Below are positions 1-10,306 of a DNA stretch of 64,000 nucleotides, piece after piece; position 1 is the first letter of the stretch; each line of letters begins with the position of its first letter. A program made the position numbers and the translations under genes. The notes under the pieces are model-generated. The model saw only the letters and a program-made list of their open reading frames with translations. It did not search any database and was not told where the DNA came from. Location of the stretch: NCBI RefSeq assembly GCF_023065955.2, contig NW_026622874.1:11638001-11702000 (forward strand), read 5' to 3'. The DNA comes from Ursus arctos (taxonomy: Eukaryota > Chordata > Mammalia > Carnivora > Ursidae).

Positions 1-167
1 GTAAATATCCTCTGCTTTCAGTTCTATGCCCATGGGCTAAGCTGTCACATCCATGCAAATGACAAATTCACTGCATTAAATGAATAACTTATGACTATCA
101 ACAAGACACCACAAGGAAAGTGAAAATATAAATTAAAAAAAATGATACACCTATTTCCATCACATAA
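1..167 (-). other. possible 3' UTR of the EXOSC8 pseudogene
   Basis: No open frame or repeat is recognised here. It directly follows the inverted piece of the EXOSC8 pseudogene. On the minus strand, around 165-140, a short stretch could be a decayed form of the last EXOSC8 codons before the stop. If so, the rest is 3' UTR running off the left edge. This is inference from position and a weak match only. Confidence 0.3.
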
Positions 168-1015
168 AAATCAGGTGGAAGTGAGCTGACTGGAGCTAAA
201 CTTCAGGACTGTGTGAACCAAGAAGTTACCAGGCACAAAGAAGTAAAAAAACTGATGAGTTCTAATATTCAAATAACTTTTCTTCTTTAAATGAACTTCT
301 GCTAAACCAGTTTCTCCATTTATAGTAACTTCTGGCAGGTGTACATTTTTTATTTTTATTTTTTAAATAAATTTTTACTTAAATTCAATTAACATACAAT
401 ATATTATTTATTTCAGGGGTACAGTTCTGCAATTCACCAGTCTTATATATTACCCAGTGCTCATTACAACACATACCCTCCCCAATGTCCATTACCCAGT
501 TACCCCATCCCTCTACCCCCATCCCCTCCAGCAACCCTCAGTTTGTTTCCTATGATTAAGAGTCTCCTATGGTTTGTCTCCCTCTCTGGTTTCATCTTGT
601 TTCATTTTTTCTTCTCTTCCTCTATGATCCTCTGCCTTGTTTCCTAAATTCCACATATCAGTGAAATTATCTGGTAATTGTCTTTCTCTGATTGATTTAT
701 TTTGCTTAGCATAAAACCCTCTGGTTCCATCCATGTTGTTGTAAATGGCAAGATGTCAGCTGTACATTTTTTAAAGCTGCTAACAAAGCTAATTTATAGG
801 CAACCAAGATGTTCCCATCATAGTCAAGGAAAATGATATCACAATATAGAACCCAAGAAAGCTTTCCTCGAAAAATGCATAAGTCCTCTTCCTGAATTAT
901 CTGTGAATTTTCAATGATATTTGTAATGAACTGGCTAGACACTTGGGCCTCTTCTCCAAAAGGTCCAGACCCAAATGAACACAGGTGGTAGATCTACATT
1001 AGGAACAACATTTAA
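168..1015 (-). pseudogene. EXOSC8: EXOSC8 (RRP43) processed pseudogene, inverted and L1-split
   Basis: The parent gene encodes a non-catalytic RNase PH-like ring subunit of the RNA exosome; this copy is dead. On the minus strand from about 1015 down, the translation resembles the EXOSC8 stretch from VVPNVDLPP through [31 protein letters not shown] and [11 protein letters not shown] frameshift lies near 950-985. An L1 tail (352-760) splits the copy. It resumes at about 342 with [10 protein letters not shown] and ends at SYLNIRTH near 256. The C-terminal piece ([20 protein letters not shown]) lies on the plus strand at about 168-259, so an internal segment is inverted, with a short overlap at the junction. 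No introns are visible across residues that should span several exons, which supports a retrocopy. Identification is by recalled protein similarity, not alignment. Confidence 0.77.
352..760 (-). repeat. L1 3' end, 5'-truncated, minus strand
   Basis: This carnivore-type L1 3' segment has its T-rich tail complement at the left. It matches the 3' end of the large L1 at 28.3-28.8 kb (AGCAACCCTCAGTTTGTTTCC core, CACCCAGTG-like segment). Target-site duplications TGTACATTTTTT flank it at 340-351 and 761-772, inside the EXOSC8 pseudogene. It is therefore younger than the pseudogene. Confidence 0.85.
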
Positions 1016-1129
1016 ACCGCAGGATTTAATTAAGGTTATTTTAAGACCCCCTATGAATCAAAAAGGAAAAGACAGAAAACCCAGTGGGGGAAATGGACAA
1101 AGAAGAAAAAGAGGAAATTGCAAAAATTA
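1016..1129. other. unassigned junction, A-rich
   Basis: This short purine-rich stretch lies between the EXOSC8 pseudogene and old L1 sequence. No coding potential is recognised. It may hold the upstream end of either element. Confidence 0.4.
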
Positions 1130-1575
1130 GGAAGTCTGAATATACCAAGTACTGGTGAAAATGTGAAGCCCTGTAAATTGTTTGGTAAACATTTCAGGTG
1201 TGAGTGCATTGGGACTACCACTTGAGAATAAAATATATTATTTCGCAAAGTTGGACAGAACATAACCCTAACTCTCTGCAATTCTACTCCTAGTTATATG
1301 CCTCGGAAAATTCATGCCCATGTGCACAATTAGGTTTGTTCCAGACTTACCAGAGCAGTATTGTGAATAATAGAAAAAGAAAGAATGAAAAAGAACTCCA
1401 AAGTATTTTCACAGAATGGATAAATACATCTGAATTATTTGTACTATACAATATTAAGCAGCAGAAAAAGTTTAAGAACTAGAACTACACAAATCACATG
1501 GATGAGTATTAGAAACATTATACCAAAAGAAAAGAACAAGTTGCAGGAGAGTACATACAGTATGATAACTTTTTA
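1130..1575 (+). repeat. ancient L1 (L1M-type) 3' region, plus strand
   Basis: Diverged copy of the L1 segment that reads, in order, 'tggtgaaaatgtg', 'aattctactcctagttatatgcc', an 'aatggataaatac' block, and 'catggatgagtattagaaacatta'. It ends in the 'agagtacatacagtatgat' block. There are no usable frames. It faces the next L1 fragment in the opposite orientation. Confidence 0.65.
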
Positions 1576-1579
1576 ACAT

Positions 1580-2400
1580 TTTTCAGTGTAACTTAACAAT
1601 AAAATGCTTTCTTTTTGGTGGGCAGTTCTATGAGTTTTGATAAGTGCATAGGTCGTATAACCACTACACTACACAAATATAAAGCGAATCCATCATCCCT
1701 TCAATTTCCTTTGTGTTCCTTAGGAATCACCCAATTCCCCTAACCCCATGCTCTGGTAAGTACTGATCTGTTTTCTGTTCCTATAACTTTTCCTTTTCCA
1801 GAATATCATCTTAATATAATCATACATGATGTAGCTTTTTATGCCTGATTTCTTTCACTTAGATAATACATTTGAAAGTCATCCATGTTGTGTTTCAATA
1901 ATTTATTTTTTTTTCAGTAGCTTATTCCTGTTTTATTGTTAGGTAATATTCTATGTATGAATGTACCACACTGCAAAAAGCACTATAAATACTTACGTAC
2001 AGGTTTTTGCGTGAACTAAAGTTTTCTTTTTTCCTGTACAAACATCTAGGAATAGGATTGTTCAGTTTATGGCATACACATAAATAATTCTATGAAACTG
2101 CCAAACCGTTTTCCAAAGTAGCTGTGCCATTATGCATTCCCACTAACAATGTAGGAGTTCAGATTGATCCATATTCTCACCAGCACTTAGTATTGCCAAG
2201 CTTTTTAAAAATTTGTTTACTTTAGTTATCCTAACAGGTGTGCAGGGCTATCTCATTTGATTTAAGTTGCATTTTCATGATGATTAATGATATGAGCATC
2301 TTTCCATGTTCTTATTTACCGTTTGCATATATACCATTTTTGAAGTCTCTGCCCAAATATTTTATTCATTTTTTATGTTTTTGCTGGATTGATCAAACTG
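1580..2400 (-). repeat. ancient L1 (L1M-type) fragment, minus strand
   Basis: Minus-strand old L1 3' sequence. Landmarks are 'gggcagttctatgagttttga', 'cactaacaatgtaggagttc', 'tattctcaccagcactt' and 'atcctaacaggtgtgcaggg'. It lies tail to tail with the plus-strand fragment before it. The spurious open frame at 2238-2423 lies within it. Confidence 0.65.
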
Positions 2401-2489
2401 ATCAGAGAGAGAGCACCAGATAGAGATGTAGGGAAATTATTGATTTATGAAATGAAAGAACATCACTGAGATTTTACAGGTACATATAA

Positions 2490-3339
2490 AAATGCTAATA
2501 AAGAAATACTGTGAATAACTTTATGCTGATAATTTTAATAACTTCAAATGGACAAATATCTTGAAAGATGCTTATTACTGAAACTGAGACAAGAGGAAAT
2601 AGAAAATGGTAAGTTTCTGTGTGTATACATATATAATGGAATATTATACAGCCATTAAAAAGAATGAGATCTTGCCACTTGTGACAACATTGATGAACCT
2701 GGAGGGTATTATGATAAGTAAAATAAGTCAGACTGAGAAAGACAAATACCATATGATTTCACTCATATGTGAAATCTAAAAAAAATGGTATTTGAAGATT
2801 CCATATATGAATGAAATCATATGGTATTTGTCTTTCTCAGTCTTACATATCTCTTAAAGAAATCAAATGCCTAATTGCAGTTTTTCCCACAAAGAACACT
2901 CCAGACACAACATCACTGATGAGTTCTACCTAGGAAATTATGTCAAATTACATAATCATGCAGAAAATAGAGAATGAAGGAATTTTTACCAACTCATTTA
3001 ATTATGTCAACATTATCCAGTATCAAAATATATATGTATAATATCAAAGATATTATAAAACAAAAGCTACAAATAATCTTAGTGAGCATATACACAACAA
3101 TATTTAATAAAATATTAGCAAATTAAACCTGCAGTACATAAAAAAAGAATAGTACATCATGACCAAATAGGCTTTATCCCAGGAATACAATATTGGTTTA
3201 GCATAGGAAAAATCTAATAATATAATTTGACATATTAACAATATAAAGATGAAATATTGGTCATGTCAATAGAGGCAGAAAATGAATTTGGCAAAATTCA
3301 TTTTTAAAAGAGCTACCAGCAACTAAGAGTAGAAGGTGA
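2490..3339 (+). repeat. L1 ORF2 remnant, plus strand, with an inserted L1 3' piece
   Basis: Degraded ORF2 reverse-transcriptase sequence in plus orientation. The segment near 2515-2612 matches the L1 'DNLDEMDKFLER' region. The segment at about 2850-3335 includes the 'HHDQ.GFIPG.Q' equivalent near 3155-3195. Between them, 2613-2844 carries an L1 3'-end piece ('aatggaatattatacagcc', 'aaataagtcagactgag'), part of it inverted. All frames are broken. Confidence 0.6.
2731..2844. repeat. 40-bp inverted repeat within the L1 3' piece
   Basis: The left arm, about 2731-2770, is nearly the reverse complement of the right arm at about 2803-2842. The spacer is about 32 bp and there are a few mismatches. 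Both arms are the L1 motif around GACTGAGAAAGACAAATACC, so a 5'-inverted (twin-primed) insertion is the simplest explanation. Confidence 0.75.
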
Positions 3340-3715
3340 CTTCCTCACTCTAATAAAGACATCTGTGTCAGTTTATTTCTAGGCTTTCTATTATGTTCCA
3401 TTGCTCTATATATCAGGAAGTATGATACCTCCAATTGTGTTCTTAAGATTATCCTGGCTATTTTAGGTTCATTGTGGTTCCACATAAATTTTAGGATTTT
3501 TTTTTCTGTTTCTATAAAAAATACCATTGGAGTTTTGATATGGTTGTGCTGAATCTGTAAAATCACTTTGGATAGTATGAACATTTTGACAATACTCTTC
3601 CAATCCATGAACACAGAATGTCTCTCCATTTACTTATGTCTTTTTATTCTCATTTATCAATGCTGTGTAGTGTTCAGAGTAGAAGTCTTATATCTCCTTA
3701 GTTAAGTTTATTTCT

Positions 3716-3910
3716 TTTTTAAAAAAAGATTTATTTACTTATTTTAAAGAGAGAAGCACACATGAGTGGGGGTAGGGACAGATGGAGAGAGTGTCAAGCA
3801 CACTGCCTGCTGAGTACAGAGCCCCACGTGGGGCTCAATCTCATGACCCAAGAGATCATGACCTGAGCAGAAACCAAGAGTCAGACATTCAACCACCCAG
3901 GCACCCCTAC
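3716..3910 (-). repeat. Can-SINE, minus strand
   Basis: Carnivore tRNA-derived SINE. Its poly-A appears as the T/A-rich block at the left and its tRNA-like head (ACCACCCAGGCACCCC) at the right. Duplications TTAAGTTTATTTCT flank it at 3702-3715 and 3911-3924, so its target was the older L1. Confidence 0.93.
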
Positions 3911-5441
3911 TTAAGTTTATTTCTAAGCATTTTATTCTTTTTGCTTAAATCGTAAATGGGATTGTTTCCTTCATTTCTTTTTCAGATAATTGTTAGTGTG
4001 TTGAAATGCAATTAATTTTTATGTTGATTTTGTATCCTACAACTTTATTGAATTTGTTTACTAGTTCTAACAGATTTTGTGGAGTGTGTAGCATTTTCTA
4101 TATATACGATCATGTCATGTGCAAACAGAGATGATTTCTCTCTCTCTTTCTGATTTGGATGCCCTTTCTTTTTCTCGCCTAATTGATCTGGTTGGTACTT
4201 CCATTACTATGTTGAATAAAAGTGACAAGAATGGACATCCTTGCCTTGTCCCTGATCTTAGAGTAAAAGCTTTAAATTTTTCACTGTTAAGTATGATGTT
4301 GGCAGTGGGTTTTTCATAAATGAAATTAATTATGTTAAAATAATTTCCTTCCATTTTTAGTTTGTTGAAACTTTTTATCGTGAAGGGGTGTTGAATTGTG
4401 TGAAATGCTTTTTCTGCATATATTGAGATGATCATATGATTTTTGTCTTTCATTCTATTAATATTATTTATCATATTTATTGATTTAGGTATATTGAACC
4501 ATCCTTGCATCCCAGGGATAAAATTCACTTGATTGTGATTGTATGATCCAGTTCAAATGTGCATTTGAATTCAGTTTGCTAGTGTTTTTCTGAGAATTTT
4601 TGTGTCTCTATGCATCAGGTGTATTGGCCAGTAGTTTTCTTGTAATGACCTCATCTGGCTTTAGCATCAGGATAATACTGGCCTCATAAAATGAATCTGG
4701 GAGTGTTCCTTCCCCTTTGACTTTTTTTGGGGGAATAGTTTGAGAAGGACTGGTGTTAATTCTTCTTAAATATTTGGTAGAATTCACCATGAAGCCATCT
4801 GGTCTTAGGCTTATGCTTTTTGGGAGGTTTTTGGTTACTGACTCAATCTTAGGATAGTTTTTTCAAAAATCAACTCAGTTTTGTTGATTTTGTTGTTCTA
4901 GTCTTTATTCCTGCTCTGATCTTTGTTATTTTTTCCTTCTGTTCTCCTATTTCTAGTTACTTGAGGTACAAAGTTAAGTTGTTTGAGATCTTTCTTTTTT
5001 CTTAATGCAGGCATTTAGGACAATAAATTTCATTCTTAGTCCTGCTTTTGCTGTATCCCATACATTTTGGTATATTGTGTTTCCATTTTCATTTGTTTCA
5101 AGATATTTTTTGATTTCCCCTTTGATTTCCTACTTGACCCATCAGTGGTTCAAGACTATGTTAATCTCCACATATTTGTGAATTTTCCAGTTTTCTTTCT
5201 GCTACTTTCATTATACTGTGAGGATACTCTATATGATTTCAGTCTTAAGTTTATTAAGACTTGTTTTGTGACCTAATGTGATCTATCCTAGAGAATGTTC
5301 CATGTGCACTTGAGAAGAATGTGTTTTCTGCTGTTGTCAGATTGAATGTTAGGCCCATTTGGTCTATAGTGTTGTTCAAGTCTACTGTTTCCCTATTGAT
5401 TTTGTCTGGATTTTCCAGCCATTATTGAAAGTGGGGTATTG

Positions 5442-5635
5442 GGGGGCCTGGGTGGCTCAGTCAGTTAAATGTCTTACTCTGGATTTCAGCTCAGGTTGTG
5501 ATCCCAGGTTTGTGAGATCAAGCCCCATGTCGGGCTCTGTACTGGGCATGGAGCCTGCTTGAGAGTCTCCCTCTCCCTCTGCCCATCACCCACCCATCTC
5601 TTCCTCTCTCTTAAAAAAAAAAAAAGGAAAGGAAA
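5442..5635 (+). repeat. Can-SINE, plus strand
   Basis: The head GGGGGCCTGGGTGGCTCAG is followed by the tRNA-like region, a CT-rich segment and an A-rich tail. Target-site duplications GAAAGTGGGGTATTG lie at 5427-5441 and 5636-5650, inside the old minus-strand L1. Confidence 0.95.
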
Positions 5636-5775
5636 GAAAGTGGGGTATTGATATTTCCTGCTGTTATTGTATTGCTGTCTATTTCTCTTTCCAGTTGTGG
5701 CAATATTTGCTTGTTTTCTATATTTAGGTGCTTTCACGTTGGGCACATATATATTCGTAACTATATATTTTCATG

Positions 5776-6190
5776 GTTGTCAGCAAGGCTTTATTACTTT
5801 CTAGAGGCTCTAGAGGAGAATCAGTGTCCTTGTCTTTTTCAACTTCTAGAGGCCATCCACATTCCTTTACTGACAGCCTCTGTTCTCTATCTTTAAAGCC
5901 AGCAATGGCAGTCAAGTCCTTCTCATACCGCCATTTTGGTGGTCTTCCTTCCATCATCACCCTTTCTAAGACCACTGCCAGGAAAGGTTTTCCAAAGAAA
6001 TTTTAAGGGTTCATGTGGGCCCACCTGGATAATCCAGGATATTCTGTCTATGTTAAGATAAGTCCTTAACTTTAGTCATATCTGTTAAGTCCCTTTTTGT
6101 GTATACGTAATATATTTACAGGTTCCAGGGATTCAGGTGTGGGCATTTGACAGGGGGAGAAGGGGAGAGTACTATTTTGCCTACCAAAAC
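5776..6190 (+). repeat. MLT1-type LTR (ERVL-MaLR), plus strand
   Basis: Shows MLT1 landmarks in order: 'ctctagaggagaatcagtgtcc', 'cttctagaggcc', 'gggcccacctggataatccagg', 'ttaagtcccttttt', and an end near 'ttttgcctacca'. It is an old solo-LTR-like fragment and its 5' part is missing. The open frames on both strands here are chance. Confidence 0.75.
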
Positions 6191-6850
6191 ACCTACTATA
6201 ATGGTTAATATTAAAACATCAGACAATACCAAATGTTGACAAGAATATGGAGCAACTAGAGTTCTACATTGCTTGTGAGAATGCACAATGGCATAACCAT
6301 TTTGGAAAACAATTTGGCAGTTTCTCCAACAGCTATGCATACATTTATCACATGACTCAGTAATTCCACATCTAGATATTTACCCAAGAGAAATGAAAAC
6401 ATATTTCTACAAAAATTAATGTCTACAAATGTTCACAGCTGCTTGCATAATAATACAAAATTGGGAACAACCCAAATGTCCATTAATATGTCATTTGATA
6501 CAAATGGTGGGATATCCACACAACGGATACTACTCAGCATTAAAAAACCAAACTGCTGATATATATATAGCAATGTGAATAGATCTAAAAATATTATGAT
6601 AAATGAAACATATGGTTTGATTCCATGTAAAAGAAATTCTTGAATACAAAAAAACCCCAAAAAAGCTATTATGACAGGAGGCAGACAAGTGGTTGCTTCT
6701 GTCAGGCATAGGGGACACACAGACTGTAGTCAGGATGGGAATAATTTGGGGTGACAAGTGTGAACACACTTGTCAAAATTCATCAAACTGTGTACTTAAA
6801 ATGCCTTCATTTTATTGTATATGAATTATTTCTCAGTTTGGTTGTTTTAA
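6191..6850 (+). repeat. ancient L1 3' region, plus strand
   Basis: The order of L1 3' landmarks is conserved: 'tttggaaaacaatttggcag', 'tgactcagtaattccacatc', 'acccaaatgtccattaatatg', 'actactcagcattaaaaa', then the 3' UTR. It is diverged and without open frames. It is about as old as the fragment at 1130-1575. Confidence 0.75.
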
Positions 6851-7055
6851 AAGGTGTAACAAACAAGGAAATGAGAAATTCATATTTAGATGTAACATAA
6901 TTAAATCACATAATTCCAAAGATAAAGAGATTTCAGATGTTTTTAAATACTTTTACATGTATTAATTTAACATTTCCCTCTTATTCCAACCCCCTCCCAG
7001 ATTGATTATAAATTTTTTGAATGAAGAAACCAATCCCATTCAGCGTATGGAACTT
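6851..7055. other. no recognised feature
   Basis: AT-rich sequence between an old L1 and a MIR. I see no gene or repeat. Confidence 0.5.
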
Positions 7056-7059
7056 GCTG

Positions 7060-7290
7060 TGATGGTTAAGACACTGAATTCTGGAGTCAGAACTGGGTGT
7101 AGAGTATCTGATCCACCATTATTTTACTCTTCGACCTTGGGCAAGCTAAACATTATAAGTCTCAATTTTTTCATCCATTAAAATAAGAATGATAGTAGTT
7201 TATATGTCTTAGAGTTATTGTAATGTTAAATGAGGTAGCATAGATAAATTTATATCGGGGTGATTATGACATAAATGCTAGTAATTGTTA
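7060..7290 (+). repeat. MIR SINE, plus strand
   Basis: Ancient mammalian MIR: 'ttctggagtcagaactggg' head, 'ccttgggcaagctaa' core and 'attgtaatgttaaatgagg' 3' region. Confidence 0.75.
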
Positions 7291-7789
7291 TTAGGTAAAC
7301 TATGTTTTTAAAAACCATATATTAATCATGTGACTCTAAAGAAATCACTTAAGCTGTGTCTTCTTAATCTAGAAAAATTGGGATAAATACCCAAAATATA
7401 AAAGATTGGGGTGAGTAGAAATAAATTAATATTTGTGAAAGTCTTATAGACTGTAAAGTTATGTGAAAATCAATATGATTTCAACTTCACCCTTAGATTT
7501 GTTCAACTGCATTTTGAATACTGTACTAGCTGCAGTGAGGAGTTTAAAAGTATAGAGAAAAGTGATTGTTACTTCTAGGTCTTATAATTTAACACAGAGG
7601 AAGAGGAATACAAAGATACATAAACCTCTCTATGACAGACCAGTTAAATACAAATAACCCCAGTGATACATCAACATTCCAAGGATGGATCCTGGAGGGA
7701 TTTGCACCTATTAATCGTCAGGCTGCACTGCTTTGTTAAGCCTGCTTGTTAATACCACAGTTTGCTCTATAAGCAAAACTTTCTCTTGG
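7291..7789. other. no recognised feature
   Basis: Unique-looking AT-rich sequence without a credible open frame or a repeat I can name. Confidence 0.5.
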
Positions 7790-7985
7790 AAGCTTTTTCT
7801 GAACTCCAGACTTAGTAAAGTGCCTTCTCTGTTCTCCTGCTGCATTTACTGTACATTATGGACATCATTTGTTTATGCTTCTATCTTTTCTGATAAGAGT
7901 GATTAAAAAGGTATAACATCATGGGTTTCCAATTACATTTCTAATCACAGTGCTTGGCACATAGTTATAGCTAATAAATGGTAAC
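7790..7985 (+). repeat. L2 3' end, plus strand
   Basis: Ends with the L2 landmark 'cagtgcttggcacatag', followed by 'gctaataaatg'. The upstream CT-rich 'ccttctctgttctcc' segment is compatible with L2. It is diverged. Confidence 0.55.
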
Positions 7986-10199
7986 TGAACATATTAATCC
8001 GCGTCATGATGGCAGCACGAGACAGGTAGAATGTGGACATATAGGAGGCAGTAATCTACTTATCCTGGTGGGTAGAGTTCAGGGTAGGGCTCACAAAGGA
8101 TGAATAAAAATTTTCTTAGCAGAGAGCGTAGTAGGGATATTCTAGGAAAAGATAATAGTACATAAAAAGACACAAAATCTTGAAACATCACGGTATGTTT
8201 AAGTAACTGCAAGTCGTTTGAGATGTTTAGAGAATTGGGTTTGAGTAAGAGCAGTAAAAATAACTTTGGAAAAGCCAGCAGGGAAAGATTATGGTAAGTC
8301 TGGCATAAGAGAATATATTATTTAGATATTTTCTGCAGGCATGGGGAGCCACAGAACTGTTTGAATATAGCAAAGTCATGTTGAAATTTATTGCTTTTGG
8401 CAATATTAATTGTTCTATACTTTACCACACAGCAACATAGAACAGAGGTGTAAGAATTACGTTTTTATTTTCCAAATATATTGTTTTAAAATTTCTTGAT
8501 ATCCTTCAAGAATCTATAGAAAATCATTTCTTACCTTGCGACTGCCTTTGGAATATCATCAAATGGCCATTGTGGTCCAAAGAATCCACATCCACTGGCT
8601 ATTAATGCAGTCATTTTCTCACTTTTCAAATTAACTTGAGCTCACGATACACATCTTAAAGCAAAGGAGATTTCAGTTAAAAGGACCCCTTAAAATACAT
8701 CCTTTTCTTGATAGTGGTAATCTCTGTTTTCACCCAGTATGACATCAGACAACAACTATGACATCATTGGGTTGCTCCAAGGGTCAGGACAAGGAGGTAG
8801 GTGACCCACTAGGACAATAAATAATGAATCTCTGTGCTTTTCTTCTTCCTCAACATCTCTTACAGCCTGAACCATACTTTGAGAAAATACTTGTGTTGTG
8901 TGTCAACCTGGTGGTTCTTAAAGACAAGCAGTCAAATGAATACTCAATACAGTATAAGTGGAAGATATGCATATTTAGTCATACATGTATCCATACACAT
9001 TCATTCACACACAAAACCCCTGAGTTTGTGAATTTGTATATGCAAATATATACATTCATGTTCAGTTGGAAGTTCTCTGCAAGCAAGTATAGCTATTGTT
9101 ATGCTTTTAGAGAGGTGCACATGGCATGGTGAGGGAGGTGGAAGTCCTAAATTTATTCATCCAGATTAGTTGTATTTATTAATTTAAACAGAATTTATGA
9201 GTAGGCATTGCTTTAGACTTGAGTATGCAAAAAGTGAATAGACATAGTTCCTGATTTGAAGAACTATATCAAAATCCAGTAGGGATACACACAAGGTGAA
9301 TAAATGAAATTCAAAGTAACACATTCTATGGTAAAGCTAGTGTATCTCTGTAGAAATCAAGATGACCGTGGAATCATTAGATATTTAAGGCCTATGCCAC
9401 ACAAGACATTCATCTAAGAATTCAGGCTATAAAGAGAGTGAAATACAGACCTACCTTAATGGAGTTCAAAGTCTATGAATAGGCAATCAAAGAGCAGGTA
9501 GTTGGGGTCTCAGTCATATTTCCCACACACCTATATCCCATGTCAAGTTTTTCTTTTCTTATGGATCCTGTTATTTTAAACTGTCTTACCTACTAATTTT
9601 GTTCTTGTGGGAAGACGACACACTATTTCTTTTCAATTTATTGCTTCGGTTCATAATCTCTCACAATGATAGAAATTTCATTTGAGTTGGAGATAGATAT
9701 TCAGTGAATCCAATCTCTCATTCAGTACATGTTCGTTTGATACATGTTATGTGTTCCAGGCACAATTCAGAGCTAACGGTAGTAGTCCAGACGGGGCAAA
9801 TCCAGGCAAGGCTATATGAGCAACCAGATGTTTCCTCTGAAGTCTTAGCAGCAGAATTAGAAAATTTTTAGAGCTGGAGAGCATATGACAACTACTACCA
9901 AACACCTCTGTTGAAATGAGTTGAAAGCTATCAGGTCACCAAGGAGTGCTCTCTTCTTCACCTCCTTAGGAATTTAAGTGTACCATACCCTCCAGGTCAT
10001 TAAGAACAGAACCATAACTGTCCGTTCATTCCAAATCAGTTCCTAGCAACAACCATCAAGCAATAATAACTTTGAAGTTGGGTGTGAAATGAATTTGTGC
10101 TTGTAGGGTTGAAATATATTATGTTCTAATGGGTGACATAATTCCACAAGTAGGGGCTAAAATTAAATCACATGTTATTTGACTTTAAATCTTTGAACT
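7986..10199. other. mostly unique intergenic DNA; weak L2/MIR traces
   Basis: No gene is recognised. Weak minus-strand L2-like traces appear at about 9155-9310 and 9715-9830 ('ttccaggcacaattcagagc'). The overlapping open frames at 8824-9132 lack any recognisable domain, biased codon use or splice context, and are judged chance. Confidence 0.5.
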
Positions 10200-10306
10200 T
10201 TAATTTTTCTTTTCTTTCATTTCCTTTCTCTTCTCTTCCCACCCACCTCTTCCTTCCATTTTTTTCTCCCTTCTTTCCTTTTTTTCTTTCTTTTTATGCG
10301 TAGACA
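10200..10306. repeat. pyrimidine-rich tract
   Basis: About 100 bases are almost wholly C and T on the plus strand (TTTCTTTTCTTTCATTTCC and similar). This is simple-sequence DNA. Confidence 0.8.

Larger units (their letters stand above)
3340..5775 (-). repeat. old L1 ORF2 remnant, minus strand, carrying two SINEs
   Basis: Long but dead minus-strand L1 ORF2. The minus translations show the endonuclease/RT-type segments: an FIPG.QGWFNI..SINMI block near 4525-4450, [14 protein letters not shown] near 4255-4210, and a C-terminal block (KILKFMWNH, PKIARIIL) near 3510-3450. The RT active-site FADD motif appears as FAHD at 4111-4125, an inactivating change. Two Can-SINEs interrupt it (3716-3910, 5442-5635). 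It runs from the C-terminal RT side at the left to the pre-RT region at the right, where it meets MLT1. Confidence 0.8.

Noticed and set aside
2731..2844. Inverted repeat as a structured RNA or replication origin
   Set aside because: Both arms are recognisable L1 3' sequence, so an insertion process explains it.
8824..9132. 102-codon plus frame as a gene
   Set aside because: No domain, signal or splice context; a second overlapping frame is equally open; low-complexity IHTHSFTH segment.
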